A stretch of DNA of 64,000 bases from Pyrococcus kukulkanii (GCF_001577775.1 NZ_CP010835.1:1488001-1552000), one strand, 5' to 3'; shown: positions 17,280 to 26,893, counted from the first letter of the stretch. Notes: a model not told the origin generated them from the sequence alone. Numbers and translations are program-made.

Positions 17280-18726
17280 TTAAAAAGGAAAGGATTTTTT
17301 AAAGTCTTCTTCAATTGGCTCTGGCTTTGTTATTAAGCTAAAGACTATCATGACTATTGCTGAGATAAAAGCGCTACTTACATAGATATATTCCCAATAC
17401 CTAAAGCTTAAGACTCCGCTTATTCCTAGTATCGCTACCGACAATCCTGCAATCATTCCAGCTAATGCTCCCTCCTTGGTGGCTCTCTTCCAGTAAACTC
17501 CAAGTAACAAGGGTACAAAGACACCAGAAGTATAAATGTCATAGGAGTAAATGAGTAGTTCAATTATTCCTTTAACAGTTAGGGCAACCACAAGAGCTGA
17601 GATTCCTATACCAACTGTTGTCATTACTGATAGCCTTAAGAGAACTTTGTCGCCAGCTTCTGGGCTTATAAACCTCTGATAAAAGTCTTTAACTACGTGA
17701 GAAGTTGCTGCAGACAAAAGTGAATCTGCTGTGCTCATAATTGCTGCTAAAATTGCTCCAACAAATATTGCTCCTATTCCTTCTCCAAAAACTGTAATTA
17801 CTAATTTTGGTATAGCTGTTTTCGGGGAATTTATCACTAGTTGGGGGTTGTCTGAAAGTGTCAGTGCTAACATTCCAGCTAATGCTGGAAGCAATGACAG
17901 GGCCATTAATAATATCCCACTGTAAATGGCTCCTAATCTCGCTGTTTTTTCATCTTTTGCTGCAAAAAGTCTCTGATAGAAATCTTGTCCTATTAATGTG
18001 TACATCACTGTAGCTATTAATGTGAGAGCAAGCAATGAAGGCCCTAAGGACATGAAGTTGAAGTATTTTTCTGGTGTTTGTGGCAAGTTTGGAAGCTCAG
18101 AAAGAGCTACTTTTAACCCTTCAAACCCTCCTATTTTATTTAGTCCAAGAATTACTGCAATTAGGACTCCAATGCTTCCAAGTATTATTTGAACGAAGTC
18201 CGTCAGTGCAACAGCCCATAGTCCGGAAAAGGCGGTATAAGCTATGAAAATTATCGTAGCAAAGATAGCTCCTATCGTTCCTGGAAGTCCTATAGCTTCA
18301 AAGGCTGCAGAGGCTGCCCATACTTGTGCGCCAAGGATTCCTATAAGGGCTAAAAGCGATAGTATTGCTGCTAAAAGTCGTAGTGCTTTACTTTTAAATC
18401 TTATCTCTAGCACATCAGGGACTGTGTACAGGGCTAAAGCACGCATAGGCTTTGCGAGCGTCAATCCTAGAAGTAGAAGACCTAAACCACAGGCAAAACC
18501 GTACCAAATTCCACCTAGCCCATACTTAACTCCCCAACTAGCTCCTCCAAGAATGAAAGCCACCACCATAGTGAGTTGCTGCTAAGGTGGCAGTAGTTAA
18601 TACTAGATTGAGTCTTCTCCCAGCGACTAGAAAGTCTGTTGAGGTCTTGATGTATTTTCTAGCGTATACTGAGATCCCTAGCATTGCTACCATGTATAAA
18701 CCAATAGCTATTGAAAGGCTATCCAT
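17280..18726 (-). pseudogene. Sodium:solute symporter (SSS family), frameshifted
   Basis: Two reverse-strand frames join into one SSS/PutP-PanF type symporter of about 480 residues. Frame one starts MDSLSIAIGLYMVAMLGISV, has STDFLVAGRRLNLVLTTATL and ends at THYGGGFHSWRS; frame two resumes FILGGASWGVKYGLGGIWYG and runs through twelve or so membrane helices with the sodium-site region TADSLLSAATSHVVKDFYQR. One extra T in the run near 18556-18562 causes the break. The downstream frame has the typical family length and order. If real, the transporter lacks its first two helices and would not work. Confidence 0.85.
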
Positions 18727-18848
18727 TTTGGCTCACCTCTTTAAACATGCACAAGGATTTTTGTCTATTATTTAAAGTTTTTGATAATATTTTTGAATCT
18801 ATGTGGGAGACATCTTGAGAAATCTTTGCATATTGACAAAATTTTAAC

Positions 18849-19541
18849 CTAAAACTGAGAGAGCTTTTTAAGGGCTTCAAGCAATTCGCCAAACTTTCCA
18901 AACCTTAATACTTCATTTTCAACAGGGACAAGAATTTCTAGCTGTTCTATTCCAATGCTCCTCAAAATTGGCGATATTGGCTCGTTTAGTGTTAAATCAT
19001 TCCCATAAGCCCAGGGACTGAATGCAGGTAAAACTATAATATTTTCTCCCCTTAAAAAAGCTGAAACTTTTACTGTTGCTCCCACCTCGTCCCTCAGCCT
19101 TATTGCGGGATGCTCATGACCTATTATAACCCTTTTACATTCGCACTCTTCATGTCCATGTACTATCGTCCATCCTTCAACTTCAACCCTATCAACTACC
19201 TCCACCCCAAACTTCCTTATCCAATTGATTCCTGTGTCGTGGTTCCCTCTAACCACGATGACTTCACTGAACTCTCTGAGGATGCTCTCCAGAAATGTTG
19301 ATATCTCAATGAACTCTCTCCGCTCTGGAACGAAGGAGTGCTTTAGGTCTCCGTCTATTATAAGCTTCTCAACCCCATATTTCTTTCCAATATTTATGAG
19401 TTGATTAATTACCTCCCTCAAAAGCTTTGGAACGTACTTTCCCTCTTTAACTAGGGCCTCCTCAAACCCTATATGGAGGTCGGCTATTATCAGGTAGTCC
19501 CCCAGGATTACGCCTTTCTCCGGGATTATCCTTGGTTGCAT
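18849..19541 (-). CDS. COG1407 metallophosphoesterase
   Basis: A 230-residue calcineurin-like phosphoesterase with every metal motif: ADLHIG (D-x-H), GDLKHS (G-D), VVRGNHDTG (G-N-H-D), IVHGHE and IGHEHPAI (G-H-x-H). This is the archaeal COG1407 type, an ICC-like phosphodiesterase in the cytoplasm; the substrate is unknown. I preferred the ATG at 19541 because AAAGGTG lies at the right distance; a GTG three codons upstream is possible. Its start overlaps the end of the phosphatase gene by 16 bp, so the two are translationally coupled. Confidence 0.9.
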   Translation of the reverse strand: MQPRIIPEKGVILGDYLIIADLHIGFEEALVKEGKYVPKLLREVINQLINIGKKYGVEKLIIDGDLKHSFVPERREFIEISTFLESILREFSEVIVVRGNHDTGINWIRKFGVEVVDRVEVEGWTIVHGHEECECKRVIIGHEHPAIRLRDEVGATVKVSAFLRGENIIVLPAFSPWAYGNDLTLNEPISPILRSIGIEQLEILVPVENEVLRFGKFGELLEALKKLSQF

Positions 19542-19972
19542 TTTATCCACCTTTCCAACTCCTTAAGCACTTCAAGCTGATCTTCGGTCTCAACGGCACT
19601 CGGTTTAAGCAATCTGACCTTCCTAAGAGATTCTCTAAGGCTTAATCCATACCTATACATCAACCAAGCCACAGCTACAGTTCCACTCCTTCCGCTTCCT
19701 CCGTAGCAGTGAATGAACACCTTCTTCCCTTCCCTCTCCTTCTCCTCTATCCACCTTAGAATTTCGAGAAGCTGGTCTAATGATGGTGCCGTAAAGTCAG
19801 GAATGGGAGAGTGCAAAACATCCCTATCCCTAAGCATCTCGAGATCATAAGCTAACTCAAAGTCCTCAACTAAAACTACGAAAGCATCAAACTTCTCCTT
19901 CAGTTCGTCTATTTCATCTGGATAGGGCATCCTTCCAAATGCCACGTTGTCATCAATAAACCTCACCTGCAT
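19526..19972 (-). CDS. Dual-specificity / tyrosine-type protein phosphatase
   Basis: A 148-residue cysteine phosphatase. The signature H-C-x5-R-S is FIHCYGGSGRSGTVA, with catalytic C89 and R95, and the general acid is D59 in PIPDFTAPS. Size and motif match the small phosphatases characterised from Thermococcus and Pyrococcus that act on phosphotyrosine and phosphoserine. I chose the ATG at 19972, which follows GGGAGA, over one eight codons upstream that has no ribosome site. It is first in a two-gene unit with the metallophosphoesterase. Confidence 0.92.
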   Translation of the reverse strand: MQVRFIDDNVAFGRMPYPDEIDELKEKFDAFVVLVEDFELAYDLEMLRDRDVLHSPIPDFTAPSLDQLLEILRWIEEKEREGKKVFIHCYGGSGRSGTVAVAWLMYRYGLSLRESLRKVRLLKPSAVETEDQLEVLKELERWIKCNQG

Positions 19973-20041
19973 AGCTCTCCCTGAATTTTGCTTCATAAAA
20001 ACCCTCTTAAGCTTTTGTCTTCACGTTTTCACGGTGATAGT

Positions 20042-20725
20042 ATGAGGAAGATAGGCATTATCGGCGGAACAACCCCCGAGTCAACCTGCTATTATTACAG
20101 GAAATACATTGAAATAAGCAGGGAGAAGTTCGAGAAGTACGTTTATCCTGAGCTGATAATCTACTCAATAAACTTCAAGGAGTTCTTCCAGAACCCTGAG
20201 GGCTGGGAGGGTAGGAAGAGAATTCTCATAAACGCGGCAAAGGCTCTTGAGAGGGCTGGAGCTGAGCTTATAGCTTTCTCCGCAAATACTCCCCACATAG
20301 TGTTCGATGATGTCCAGAAAGAAGTAAACGTTCCGATGGTGAGCATAATAGATGCGGTGGCTGAAGAAGTCAAAAGGAGGGGCGTGAAGAAGGTTCTTTT
20401 GCTTGGAACTAAGACTACGATGACGGCTGACTTCTACATAAACGCCCTGAGGGAGAAGGGCCTCGAAGTCGTTGTCCCAAACGACGAGGAGAAGGAAGAG
20501 CTGAACAGGATAATCTTTGAAGAGCTGGCCTTTGAGAACCTCAAGAGCAAAGACTGGATAGTTAACCTCATCGAGAAGTACGCTAAGGAGGAAGGCATCG
20601 AGGGAGTAATCCTGGGGTGTACCGAGCTACCGCTGGCAATAAAGCAGGGTGATGTAAGCATTGAGGTCTTCGATTCTGCCGAGATCCACATGAGGAAGCT
20701 TATCGAGCTGGCCTCCCAGGATTGA
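20042..20725 (+). CDS. Aspartate/glutamate racemase family protein with one catalytic Cys missing
   Basis: A 227-residue protein of the Asp/Glu racemase fold: MRKIGIIGGTTPESTCYYY at the start, the second catalytic motif LGCTELPLAI with C193, and KVLLLGTKTTMTADFY between. Where aspartate racemases of Pyrococcus have the first cysteine (S/C-N-T-A/P-H) this one reads FSANTPH, with A81. Two-base racemisation needs both, so it may be a one-sided racemase, a related lyase or isomerase, or inactive. Some family members with Thr at that site favour one enantiomer. The ATG at 20042 is preceded by GGTGAT; a longer frame upstream is not used. Confidence 0.85.
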   Translation: MRKIGIIGGTTPESTCYYYRKYIEISREKFEKYVYPELIIYSINFKEFFQNPEGWEGRKRILINAAKALERAGAELIAFSANTPHIVFDDVQKEVNVPMVSIIDAVAEEVKRRGVKKVLLLGTKTTMTADFYINALREKGLEVVVPNDEEKEELNRIIFEELAFENLKSKDWIVNLIEKYAKEEGIEGVILGCTELPLAIKQGDVSIEVFDSAEIHMRKLIELASQD

Positions 20726-20821
20726 CTTTTCCTTTCTTTGTCATATAGACAGGAACACTTGTCTAAGAGTTTAAAAAGGCACAATGATGATGTTTAGTGG
20801 TGATTAGGTGATGTCACGCCA

Positions 20822-21139
20822 ATGGGTAATGCCTCATTGATGTCTATAGCTGAGAGTGAGGCGAAGGTTCTTAGGAAGTTGCTTTTAAGGGCCCTTAACG
20901 AAAATCAGAGGCTTATACTTCAGAGCATAAACGGGAAGCATAGATCGTTGAACGCGTTTTTGGAAGAGTTAAGCAAAAAGGAGAATAGGCCAATATCTAC
21001 TCTCAAGCTTAACGCAAGGATACTCAAAGAGTTAGGCCTAATTGAATACGGCACAAAAGATAATCCAAAGCCCGTTACCCTCACAGAAGAAGGTAGGCTT
21101 GTCCTTAGACTCTTAGAAGGTGATGGTTATGGTGAATAA
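20822..21139 (+). CDS. Winged-helix transcription regulator next to the BMP transporter
   Basis: A 105-residue protein: helical N terminus, then the winged helix QRLILQSINGKHRSLNAFLE, a recognition helix STLKLNARILKELGLIEYG and a wing GTKDNPKPVTLTEEGRLVLR. It fits the archaeal HTH/marR-like group. It precedes the BMP-type ABC importer by 60 bp in the same direction, which suggests control of that operon. An internal ATG at codon 7 is an alternative start. GGTGATG precedes the chosen ATG. Confidence 0.8.
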   Translation: MGNASLMSIAESEAKVLRKLLLRALNENQRLILQSINGKHRSLNAFLEELSKKENRPISTLKLNARILKELGLIEYGTKDNPKPVTLTEEGRLVLRLLEGDGYGE

Positions 21140-21156
21140 CTGCAACTTAAATCCGC

Positions 21157-21170
21157 TGAATATATAAGTC
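21157..21170 (+). promoter_or_regulatory. TATA promoter of the BMP-type ABC transporter operon
   Basis: GAATATATAAGTC carries a clear TATA element about 27 bp before the expected start site (near 21188) and about 40 bp before the ATG at 21200, which has GGTGATCTC as ribosome site. The operon therefore has its own promoter, separate from the regulator gene. Confidence 0.6.
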
Positions 21171-21199
21171 AGACATTCGTAAGTTAGCTTGGTGATCTC

Positions 21200-22486
21200 A
21201 TGAAGAAAGTGGCCCTATTAGTTATTGGCCTCTTCCTAGTTGCAATGGTTAGTGGATGTATTGGAGGTGGAACAACGACCACTGGAGGACCAACCACAAC
21301 TGAAGAAGGCACATCAACTCAGGTTCAGGAGCAAACCCAAACTCAAGAACAGACTCAAACTCAACAGGCAAAAAAGGTAAAGGTAGCGATTCTCTTTGAC
21401 GTTGGAGGTAGAGGTGACTTAAGCTTTAACGACATGGCTTATCTTGGAGCTGAAAGGGCAAAGAATGAGCTTGGTGTTGAGATAGAATATATGACTCCAA
21501 AGAGCGTTAATGACATGGTTCCCCTCCTTGAGCAACTTGCCCAGAGTAAGGAGTATGACCTAATAGTTCTCATCGGATTCCTTTGGACTGATCCCTTGAA
21601 TAAAGTGGCTGATAAGTACCCAGAGCAGAAGTTTGCCCTTATAGACTCAACAACTGGAAAGGTCAGGCCAAATGAAGTAGACTTGCTCTTTAGAGAGCAA
21701 GAAGTTGCTGCTTTGATGGGCGTAATAGCCTCGGGAATGGCATATGAGCTTGGTGGTGACACTATCGGTGCAGTTGCTGGAATGGACATTCCTCCACTTT
21801 GGAAGTTCCACATCGGTTACCTCTTCGGTGCAAAGTACTTTGAGAAGAAGACTGGAAAGCCAGTAAAACTACTATGGCAGTATACTGGAACGTTCACTGA
21901 CACTCAAGTCGGATATAATACTGCAATGCAACTCCTTCAGCAGGGTGCAAAGGTTCTCTATGGATTGGCTGGTTTAACTCACGTTGGAATGTTTAACGCC
22001 ATAATTGACTGGAACGAGCAGGGCAAGGGTAAGGCCCTTGCGATGGGTCAGGATGCAAGTCAGGAATGGTACGCACCAAAGTACATCCCGATAAGCGGTG
22101 CAAAGAGGGTTGATGTGGCAGTGTACGATGCCATAAAGATGGTCGTTGATGGAACTTGGAAGGGCGGAATAATAACCCTTGGGCTCAAGGAAAACGGCGT
22201 TGGTTACTGGGATCTCGATGGGGTTAGGCAGTTTGCGGAATTCGCAGCTGAGGCAGGGAAGCTTAAGGGAATGACTCCAGATGACGTTGTTAAGATCGTT
22301 AAGGAGGAAAGGGATAGGTACATCAAGCCTTACGTCTGGGATATTGTCAACGAGCTCGCTGAGAAGATAAAGAGCGGTGAAATAGTCTTTAAGACCCCCA
22401 AGACTCACGAGGAGTACGAGCAGATTATTAAGGAGCTCCAGAAGGGTAATTTAAATGCAGCCCTTGAGAAGGGTTCCGTTGAATGA
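21200..22486 (+). CDS. BMP family lipoprotein, ABC importer substrate-binding protein
   Basis: A 428-residue lipoprotein: signal LLVIGLFLVAMVSGC with lipobox Cys at 20, then a flexible stretch of Gly, Thr and repeated Gln-Thr pairs (VQEQTQTQEQTQTQQ), then the BMP/Med domain. The domain begins VKVAILFDVGGRGDLSFNDM and has GFLWTDPLNKVADKYPEQKF and VGYNTAMQLLQQGAKVLYGL. This family (PnrA/TmpC) binds nucleosides in bacteria; the ligand here is inferred. It is anchored in the membrane outer face and delivers to the permease pair downstream. Codon use is normal. Confidence 0.93.
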   Translation: MKKVALLVIGLFLVAMVSGCIGGGTTTTGGPTTTEEGTSTQVQEQTQTQEQTQTQQAKKVKVAILFDVGGRGDLSFNDMAYLGAERAKNELGVEIEYMTPKSVNDMVPLLEQLAQSKEYDLIVLIGFLWTDPLNKVADKYPEQKFALIDSTTGKVRPNEVDLLFREQEVAALMGVIASGMAYELGGDTIGAVAGMDIPPLWKFHIGYLFGAKYFEKKTGKPVKLLWQYTGTFTDTQVGYNTAMQLLQQGAKVLYGLAGLTHVGMFNAIIDWNEQGKGKALAMGQDASQEWYAPKYIPISGAKRVDVAVYDAIKMVVDGTWKGGIITLGLKENGVGYWDLDGVRQFAEFAAEAGKLKGMTPDDVVKIVKEERDRYIKPYVWDIVNELAEKIKSGEIVFKTPKTHEEYEQIIKELQKGNLNAALEKGSVE

Positions 22487-22533
22487 CCTAAGCTTTTTAT
22501 TCTTCCTCTTCTTTTTACCCTCAGGTGCATCCC

Positions 22534-24036
22534 ATGCATGCCGTTGAGATGCGAGATATCGTTAAGGTTTATCCCGATGGTGTCGTTGCCTTAAAGGGTG
22601 TTAACTTGCTCGTAGAGCAGGGAGAGATCCACGGTCTCCTCGGGGAAAACGGAGCTGGCAAATCTACACTTATGAGGATACTCTACGGAGAGATAAAGCC
22701 AACTAGGGGCACAATAAGGATATTCGGGGAGGAAGTTAATTTCTCAGGCCCCTGGGATGCCATAAGGAAAGGTATAGCAATGGTTTACCAACATTTTACG
22801 CTCGTTCCAACGTTCACCGTTCTTGAGAACCTGTACCTTGCAATGCTCTCCCTAAATCCAAAGGTTACAATAGACGAAGTTGAAAAGATGGCAAAAGAAA
22901 AAATGAAGGAGTTAAACTTTGAAGTTCCCCTTAATGAAGTCGTTGAAGAACTTCCCGTTGGAGTTCAACAAAGGGTTGAGATACTAAAGGCCCTCCTTTC
23001 AAATGCTAAGATCTTGATCTTGGATGAGCCTACCTCCGTTTTGACGCCGATAGAGACCGAGGATCTCTTTAGGACACTAAGGAAGCTTAAGGAAAGCGGA
23101 ATAACGGTGATTTTTATCACTCATAAACTCAGAGAAGTAAAGGAGATAACGGATAGAGTTACCGTGCTGAGGAGGGGAGAAGTCGTTGGTGTTGCCGAAA
23201 CCGCGAAGGTTTCTGAGAGGGATCTCGCTAGAATGATGGTTCAGAGAGACGTTGTAATGGAGATAACTAAGAAGCCCCCAACCCCAGGAGAAGTCCTTCT
23301 CAAGGTTGAGGATCTTTGGGTGAAGGATGATAGGGGATTAGATGCCGTGAAGGGTGTTTCGTTAGAGGTCAGGGCTGGGGAGATAGTTGGAATAGCTGGG
23401 GTTCAAGGAAATGGCCAAAGGGAACTTGCCGAGGCATTGGCCGGAATAAGGGTTGCGGAAAAGGGTAAGATTACCCTTTTAGGTGAGGATATAACTAATC
23501 TTCCGGCCGATGAAAGGTATAAATTAGGCTTGGCTTACGTTCCAGATTCAAGGAAGGTTGGTCTCGTGTACGATATGAACATAGTTGAGAACGTCGTCCT
23601 AACGAACCTCGACAGGGTGACATCTACAAGGAGGATTCTCTGGAGAAAGGCCTCCGAATTAGCGGGACGGATAGTTAAGGAGTTCGAAGTGCTAGTTCCT
23701 TCCTTGAATACTCCGGTTAAGCATCTGAGCGGAGGTAATCAGCAGAAGATAATGGTTGGTAGGGAAATCATTAGAGAGCCTAAGGTCTTCATAGTCTCTG
23801 AACCCACCCAGGGACTTGACGTAGGGGCTACTGAGTTCATTAGGAAAACGATATTAAAGTTAAGGGATGAAGGCAAGGCCATTCTGCTTATCTCTACGGA
23901 CCTTGACGAGATACTTCAATTGAGCGATAAGATAGCCGTTATCTACGAGGGTAGGATAATGGCTTTTGATAAGAGTGAAGAGTTCACGCTTGAAAAACTT
24001 GGGCTCCTAATGGGTGGTGTCAATGTCAAGGCATGA
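22534..24036 (+). CDS. ABC importer ATP-binding subunit (sugar/nucleoside type, two ATPase domains)
   Basis: A 500-residue protein with two fused ABC domains. Domain one has Walker A LGENGAGKSTLMRIL, an atypical signature LPVGVQQRVEILKAL and Walker B ILILDEPTSVLT. Domain two has GVQGNGQRELAEALAGI in place of a classic Walker A, signature LSGGNQQKIMVGREI and VFIVSEPTQGLDVGA. This pattern of a weakened second site is the standard one for RbsA/NupO-type importers. I place the start at ATG 22534 after AGGTG; an in-frame GTG is three codons upstream. Confidence 0.93.
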   Translation: MHAVEMRDIVKVYPDGVVALKGVNLLVEQGEIHGLLGENGAGKSTLMRILYGEIKPTRGTIRIFGEEVNFSGPWDAIRKGIAMVYQHFTLVPTFTVLENLYLAMLSLNPKVTIDEVEKMAKEKMKELNFEVPLNEVVEELPVGVQQRVEILKALLSNAKILILDEPTSVLTPIETEDLFRTLRKLKESGITVIFITHKLREVKEITDRVTVLRRGEVVGVAETAKVSERDLARMMVQRDVVMEITKKPPTPGEVLLKVEDLWVKDDRGLDAVKGVSLEVRAGEIVGIAGVQGNGQRELAEALAGIRVAEKGKITLLGEDITNLPADERYKLGLAYVPDSRKVGLVYDMNIVENVVLTNLDRVTSTRRILWRKASELAGRIVKEFEVLVPSLNTPVKHLSGGNQQKIMVGREIIREPKVFIVSEPTQGLDVGATEFIRKTILKLRDEGKAILLISTDLDEILQLSDKIAVIYEGRIMAFDKSEEFTLEKLGLLMGGVNVKA

Positions 24037-25012
24037 GGTAATCATTGAGGTTTCAATTTCGCTCCTAATCGCGTTTGCCACTGGTGCATTAGTTTTGACA
24101 ATCTTGGGCTTTAACCCTGGTGAAGTGTATTCAGTCTTGTTCAAGTATGGATATAGCAACTTGAACTACCTATTGAGCAAGAGTGCTCCCTATATAATGA
24201 CTGGTTTAGCCTTTTCAATTCCAGCCATTGCAGGGGTTTTCAACATAGGTGGAGAAAGTCAGCTGTACGTTGGGGCTTTCCTGGGACTACTAACCGCATA
24301 CTATACTGGGAATCCTATATTGGCCCTGATAGTTGGAGCATTAGCTGGGGGGGCATTAGCCCTTTTTATAGCTTTATTAAGGGTTTATAGGGGGATAAAT
24401 GAGGTAATAACGGCGATAATGGTTAACTGGATATTCTATTACCTCCTCGCATATCTGATAGCTGGTAAGTTCTACAACCCCCAGTACTCTCATGAGTCCG
24501 TTCCCGTCCCTCCAAGCGCAAGGGTACCATCGCTTGCGATCTTCGTCATAGCAGTTGCCGTAGCGCTGGCTTATTACTATCTGCTGTACTTCACTGACCT
24601 TGGTTATAAACTGAGGGTCTCCGGAATATCCCCCGCATCGGCAAGATACGCTGGCTTTGAGCCTGCAAAGTCGGTTCTAACGTCGATGTTACTCGCGGGA
24701 ATCGCTGCGGGGCTTGGAGGTGCCCTTTTGGTTCTTGGCATAACGTACAGCATAGATGATACCTTAACCGCTATTTACGGAATAGGTTTCATGGGAATTG
24801 GGATAGGTCTCCTAGGGAGGAATCATCCAATTGGGATAATATTCTCCTCAATATTCATGTCCGGCCTCGTGATAGGAGGACAGTGGGTGGAACTTAAGAC
24901 GGGAGCCCCTCCAGAACTTGCCGATACGTTAATAGGTGTCATAGTTATCGCATTGGCCGTTCCTTATGCCTACTCTATGCTTGTGAGAAAGATTAGGGGG
25001 GAAGCAAAATGA
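24023..25012 (+). CDS. ABC importer permease subunit 1 (BPD_transp_2 type)
   Basis: A 329-residue membrane protein with about nine helices. The segment SAPYIMTGLAFSIPAIAGVF and FNIGGESQLYVGAFLGLLT is typical of permeases from nucleoside-type importers, and the coupling loop SGISPASARYAGFEPAKSVL carries the A-x-x-x-G EAA-like motif. It overlaps the ATPase gene and starts at ATG 24023 with GGTGGTG ahead; its last codon overlaps the next gene by ATGA. Confidence 0.92.
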   Translation: MSRHEVIIEVSISLLIAFATGALVLTILGFNPGEVYSVLFKYGYSNLNYLLSKSAPYIMTGLAFSIPAIAGVFNIGGESQLYVGAFLGLLTAYYTGNPILALIVGALAGGALALFIALLRVYRGINEVITAIMVNWIFYYLLAYLIAGKFYNPQYSHESVPVPPSARVPSLAIFVIAVAVALAYYYLLYFTDLGYKLRVSGISPASARYAGFEPAKSVLTSMLLAGIAAGLGGALLVLGITYSIDDTLTAIYGIGFMGIGIGLLGRNHPIGIIFSSIFMSGLVIGGQWVELKTGAPPELADTLIGVIVIALAVPYAYSMLVRKIRGEAK

Positions 25013-25917
25013 TCGGTGACATCCTTAACATTCTATCAAACACGCTCTTTTCAATGGTTCCCCTAACTTTGGCTGCGGTGGGTGAAATAATAACCGAAAA
25101 GGCAGGAGTCGTTAACATTGGGCTTGAGGGTATATTCATACTTTCCGCGTTCACATCCACGGTTGTCACGTTTTATACAGGAAATCCTTACCTTGGCCTG
25201 CTCCTTGGTTTATTGGTTGGAGCCTTGGCTGGCGTGTTGCATGGGGTGATAAGTGTTTACCTTAAAGGTGACCAGATAATCGCTGGCGTTGGTTTCAATT
25301 CCTTCGCCTATGGAATTAGTCTCCTATCATTGGTTGCAATATGGCACAGCCATGGTTCATCTCCAAGGGTTAATAAAATAGTAACGCTGTCATTTGGCGA
25401 CTTTTCATTTTCCCCCCTTGCCGTTGTGGCGATATTGGTAGGAATCCTAGCATGGTGGTGGCTTGAAAAAACGCCTAGCGGTTTGAAACTTAGAGCTTGT
25501 GGGGAAGACCCCAAGGCCGCAGAGGCGATGGGAGTGAACGTTTACAGGACAAGGTTTTACGCCACGGTAATTGGAGGGGCACTTACGGGACTGGGTGGGG
25601 CATACTTAGTGGTTGGCTGGATCGGACAGTTCACTAAGTTTATTTCTGCTGGAAGGGGCTTTATAGCCTTAGCGAACGTTGCATTTAGTAACTGGAATCC
25701 ATTAATGGCAATAGTTGGTGGTTTGATCTTTGGCTTCTTCGATGCTCTATCGATATACATCCCAATAAAGATCCAGGGGATGACTGGAAGGGTAATAACG
25801 GCAGAATCAAACCTCTTCAGAACGATTCCCTATGTGGCCACGTTAGTGATAGTAGCTATAATAATGAAGAAAGTTAAGACCCCAAGAGCCCTTGGAAAAC
25901 CGTACATCAAGGAGTAA
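25009..25917 (+). CDS. ABC importer permease subunit 2 (BPD_transp_2 type)
   Basis: A 302-residue permease that pairs with the previous one. It shows LAAVGEIITEKAGVVNIGLE (E-x-x-G-x-x-N-I/L-G-x-E-G is a family hallmark), and the coupling loop LRACGEDPKAAEAMGVNVYR. About eight helices. The ATGA overlap with permease 1 indicates coupled translation. It is the last gene of the 21.2-25.9 kb operon and its 3' end overlaps the convergent dehydrogenase by 11 bp. Confidence 0.92.
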   Translation: MIGDILNILSNTLFSMVPLTLAAVGEIITEKAGVVNIGLEGIFILSAFTSTVVTFYTGNPYLGLLLGLLVGALAGVLHGVISVYLKGDQIIAGVGFNSFAYGISLLSLVAIWHSHGSSPRVNKIVTLSFGDFSFSPLAVVAILVGILAWWWLEKTPSGLKLRACGEDPKAAEAMGVNVYRTRFYATVIGGALTGLGGAYLVVGWIGQFTKFISAGRGFIALANVAFSNWNPLMAIVGGLIFGFFDALSIYIPIKIQGMTGRVITAESNLFRTIPYVATLVIVAIIMKKVKTPRALGKPYIKE

Positions 25918-26893
25918 GCTGAACTTTTATTTCTTTCCTATTAAAACTCTTTTTAAACGCCTCAACACCATCATCAAGCTTGAAAGTTGAGGTAATCAGA
26001 GGTTTGACCTTAATCATGCCTGATCTTATAAGGTCAATTGCCTTCTCAAATGGTCCACACCTGCTCCCTATTATCCTAACCTCTTTAACAACCATGAGGG
26101 TGTAGTCGAAGCTTACCTGAGCTCCATGAGTGGACTTAGCTGCGATAACTCCCCTTGGCCTCACAAGCTCCAAGGCCAAGTTAAGGGCATTAGGGCTTCC
26201 TGTGGCCTCCACCACGTAGTCAAACCCCTGTCCTTCTGGTGTTTTGCTCTTCGCGTATTCTCTTGCCTCCTTAACCGTAATGACGTCAACGAACTTCTCC
26301 GCTATCTTCCTCTTCGGGGAATCTTCCCTTGCTATTGCAACGACGTTAGGAGTTATCAGCCTGATAAGTTGGGCAGAGAGAAGACCTATGGTTCCTATTC
26401 CCAGGATGGCAACCCTATCCGAGGGTTTTAGCGGTTGCATTTCAAGCATCTCAACAACCGCGGCCAAAGGCTCAACAAAAGCCCCCTCTCCCCAGGATAA
26501 ACCTTCTATGCTGTGAAGGAGGTGAGGTTTAGTCAGAACGTACTCTGCCATTCCCCCATCAATGCTGATCCCTATTGTTTCCCTGTACGGGCAGTGTGTA
26601 GGCATTCCGTGTTTGCAGTACCAGCACTTCTCGCAGTTGACGTTTATTTCAGTTGTGACTTTCATTCCTTCGAGGTGCTCCATTCCTGGAGCCTCGTCAA
26701 CTATTCCGGCGATCTCATGTCCAGGGATAAGGGGTAACTTTGGTGGAACGTACGTTCCCTTGTAGAAAGCCTTGTCTGTTCCGCAGATTCCTACTCTTTT
26801 CACCTTAATCCTAACCCACCCTTTATCGGGAGCTGGATCCGCAACCTCTTCAAGCTTTATCTCCCCCGGTTTATGGAGAACGAGAGCTTTCAT
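25907..26893 (-). CDS. Zinc-containing medium-chain alcohol dehydrogenase
   Basis: A 328-residue MDR protein. Catalytic zinc ligands are Cys in VGICGTDKAFY and His-Glu in LPLIPGHEIAG; the structural zinc has four Cys in NCEKCWYCKHGMPTHC. The NAD(P) fold has the GxGxxG-like VAILGIGTIGLLSAQL. Sequence layout resembles glucose or threonine dehydrogenases of Thermococcales, but the substrate is not certain. Its ATG overlaps the stop of the upstream DUF257 gene by 4 bp, so it is translated with the DUF257 pair. Confidence 0.9.
   Translation of the reverse strand: MKALVLHKPGEIKLEEVADPAPDKGWVRIKVKRVGICGTDKAFYKGTYVPPKLPLIPGHEIAGIVDEAPGMEHLEGMKVTTEINVNCEKCWYCKHGMPTHCPYRETIGISIDGGMAEYVLTKPHLLHSIEGLSWGEGAFVEPLAAVVEMLEMQPLKPSDRVAILGIGTIGLLSAQLIRLITPNVVAIAREDSPKRKIAEKFVDVITVKEAREYAKSKTPEGQGFDYVVEATGSPNALNLALELVRPRGVIAAKSTHGAQVSFDYTLMVVKEVRIIGSRCGPFEKAIDLIRSGMIKVKPLITSTFKLDDGVEAFKKSFNRKEIKVQLTP

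Noticed and set aside
20761-20821. A third C/D sRNA (ATGATGA motif at about 20785)
   Set aside because: A C-box-like sequence is present but no D or D' box at the right distance.
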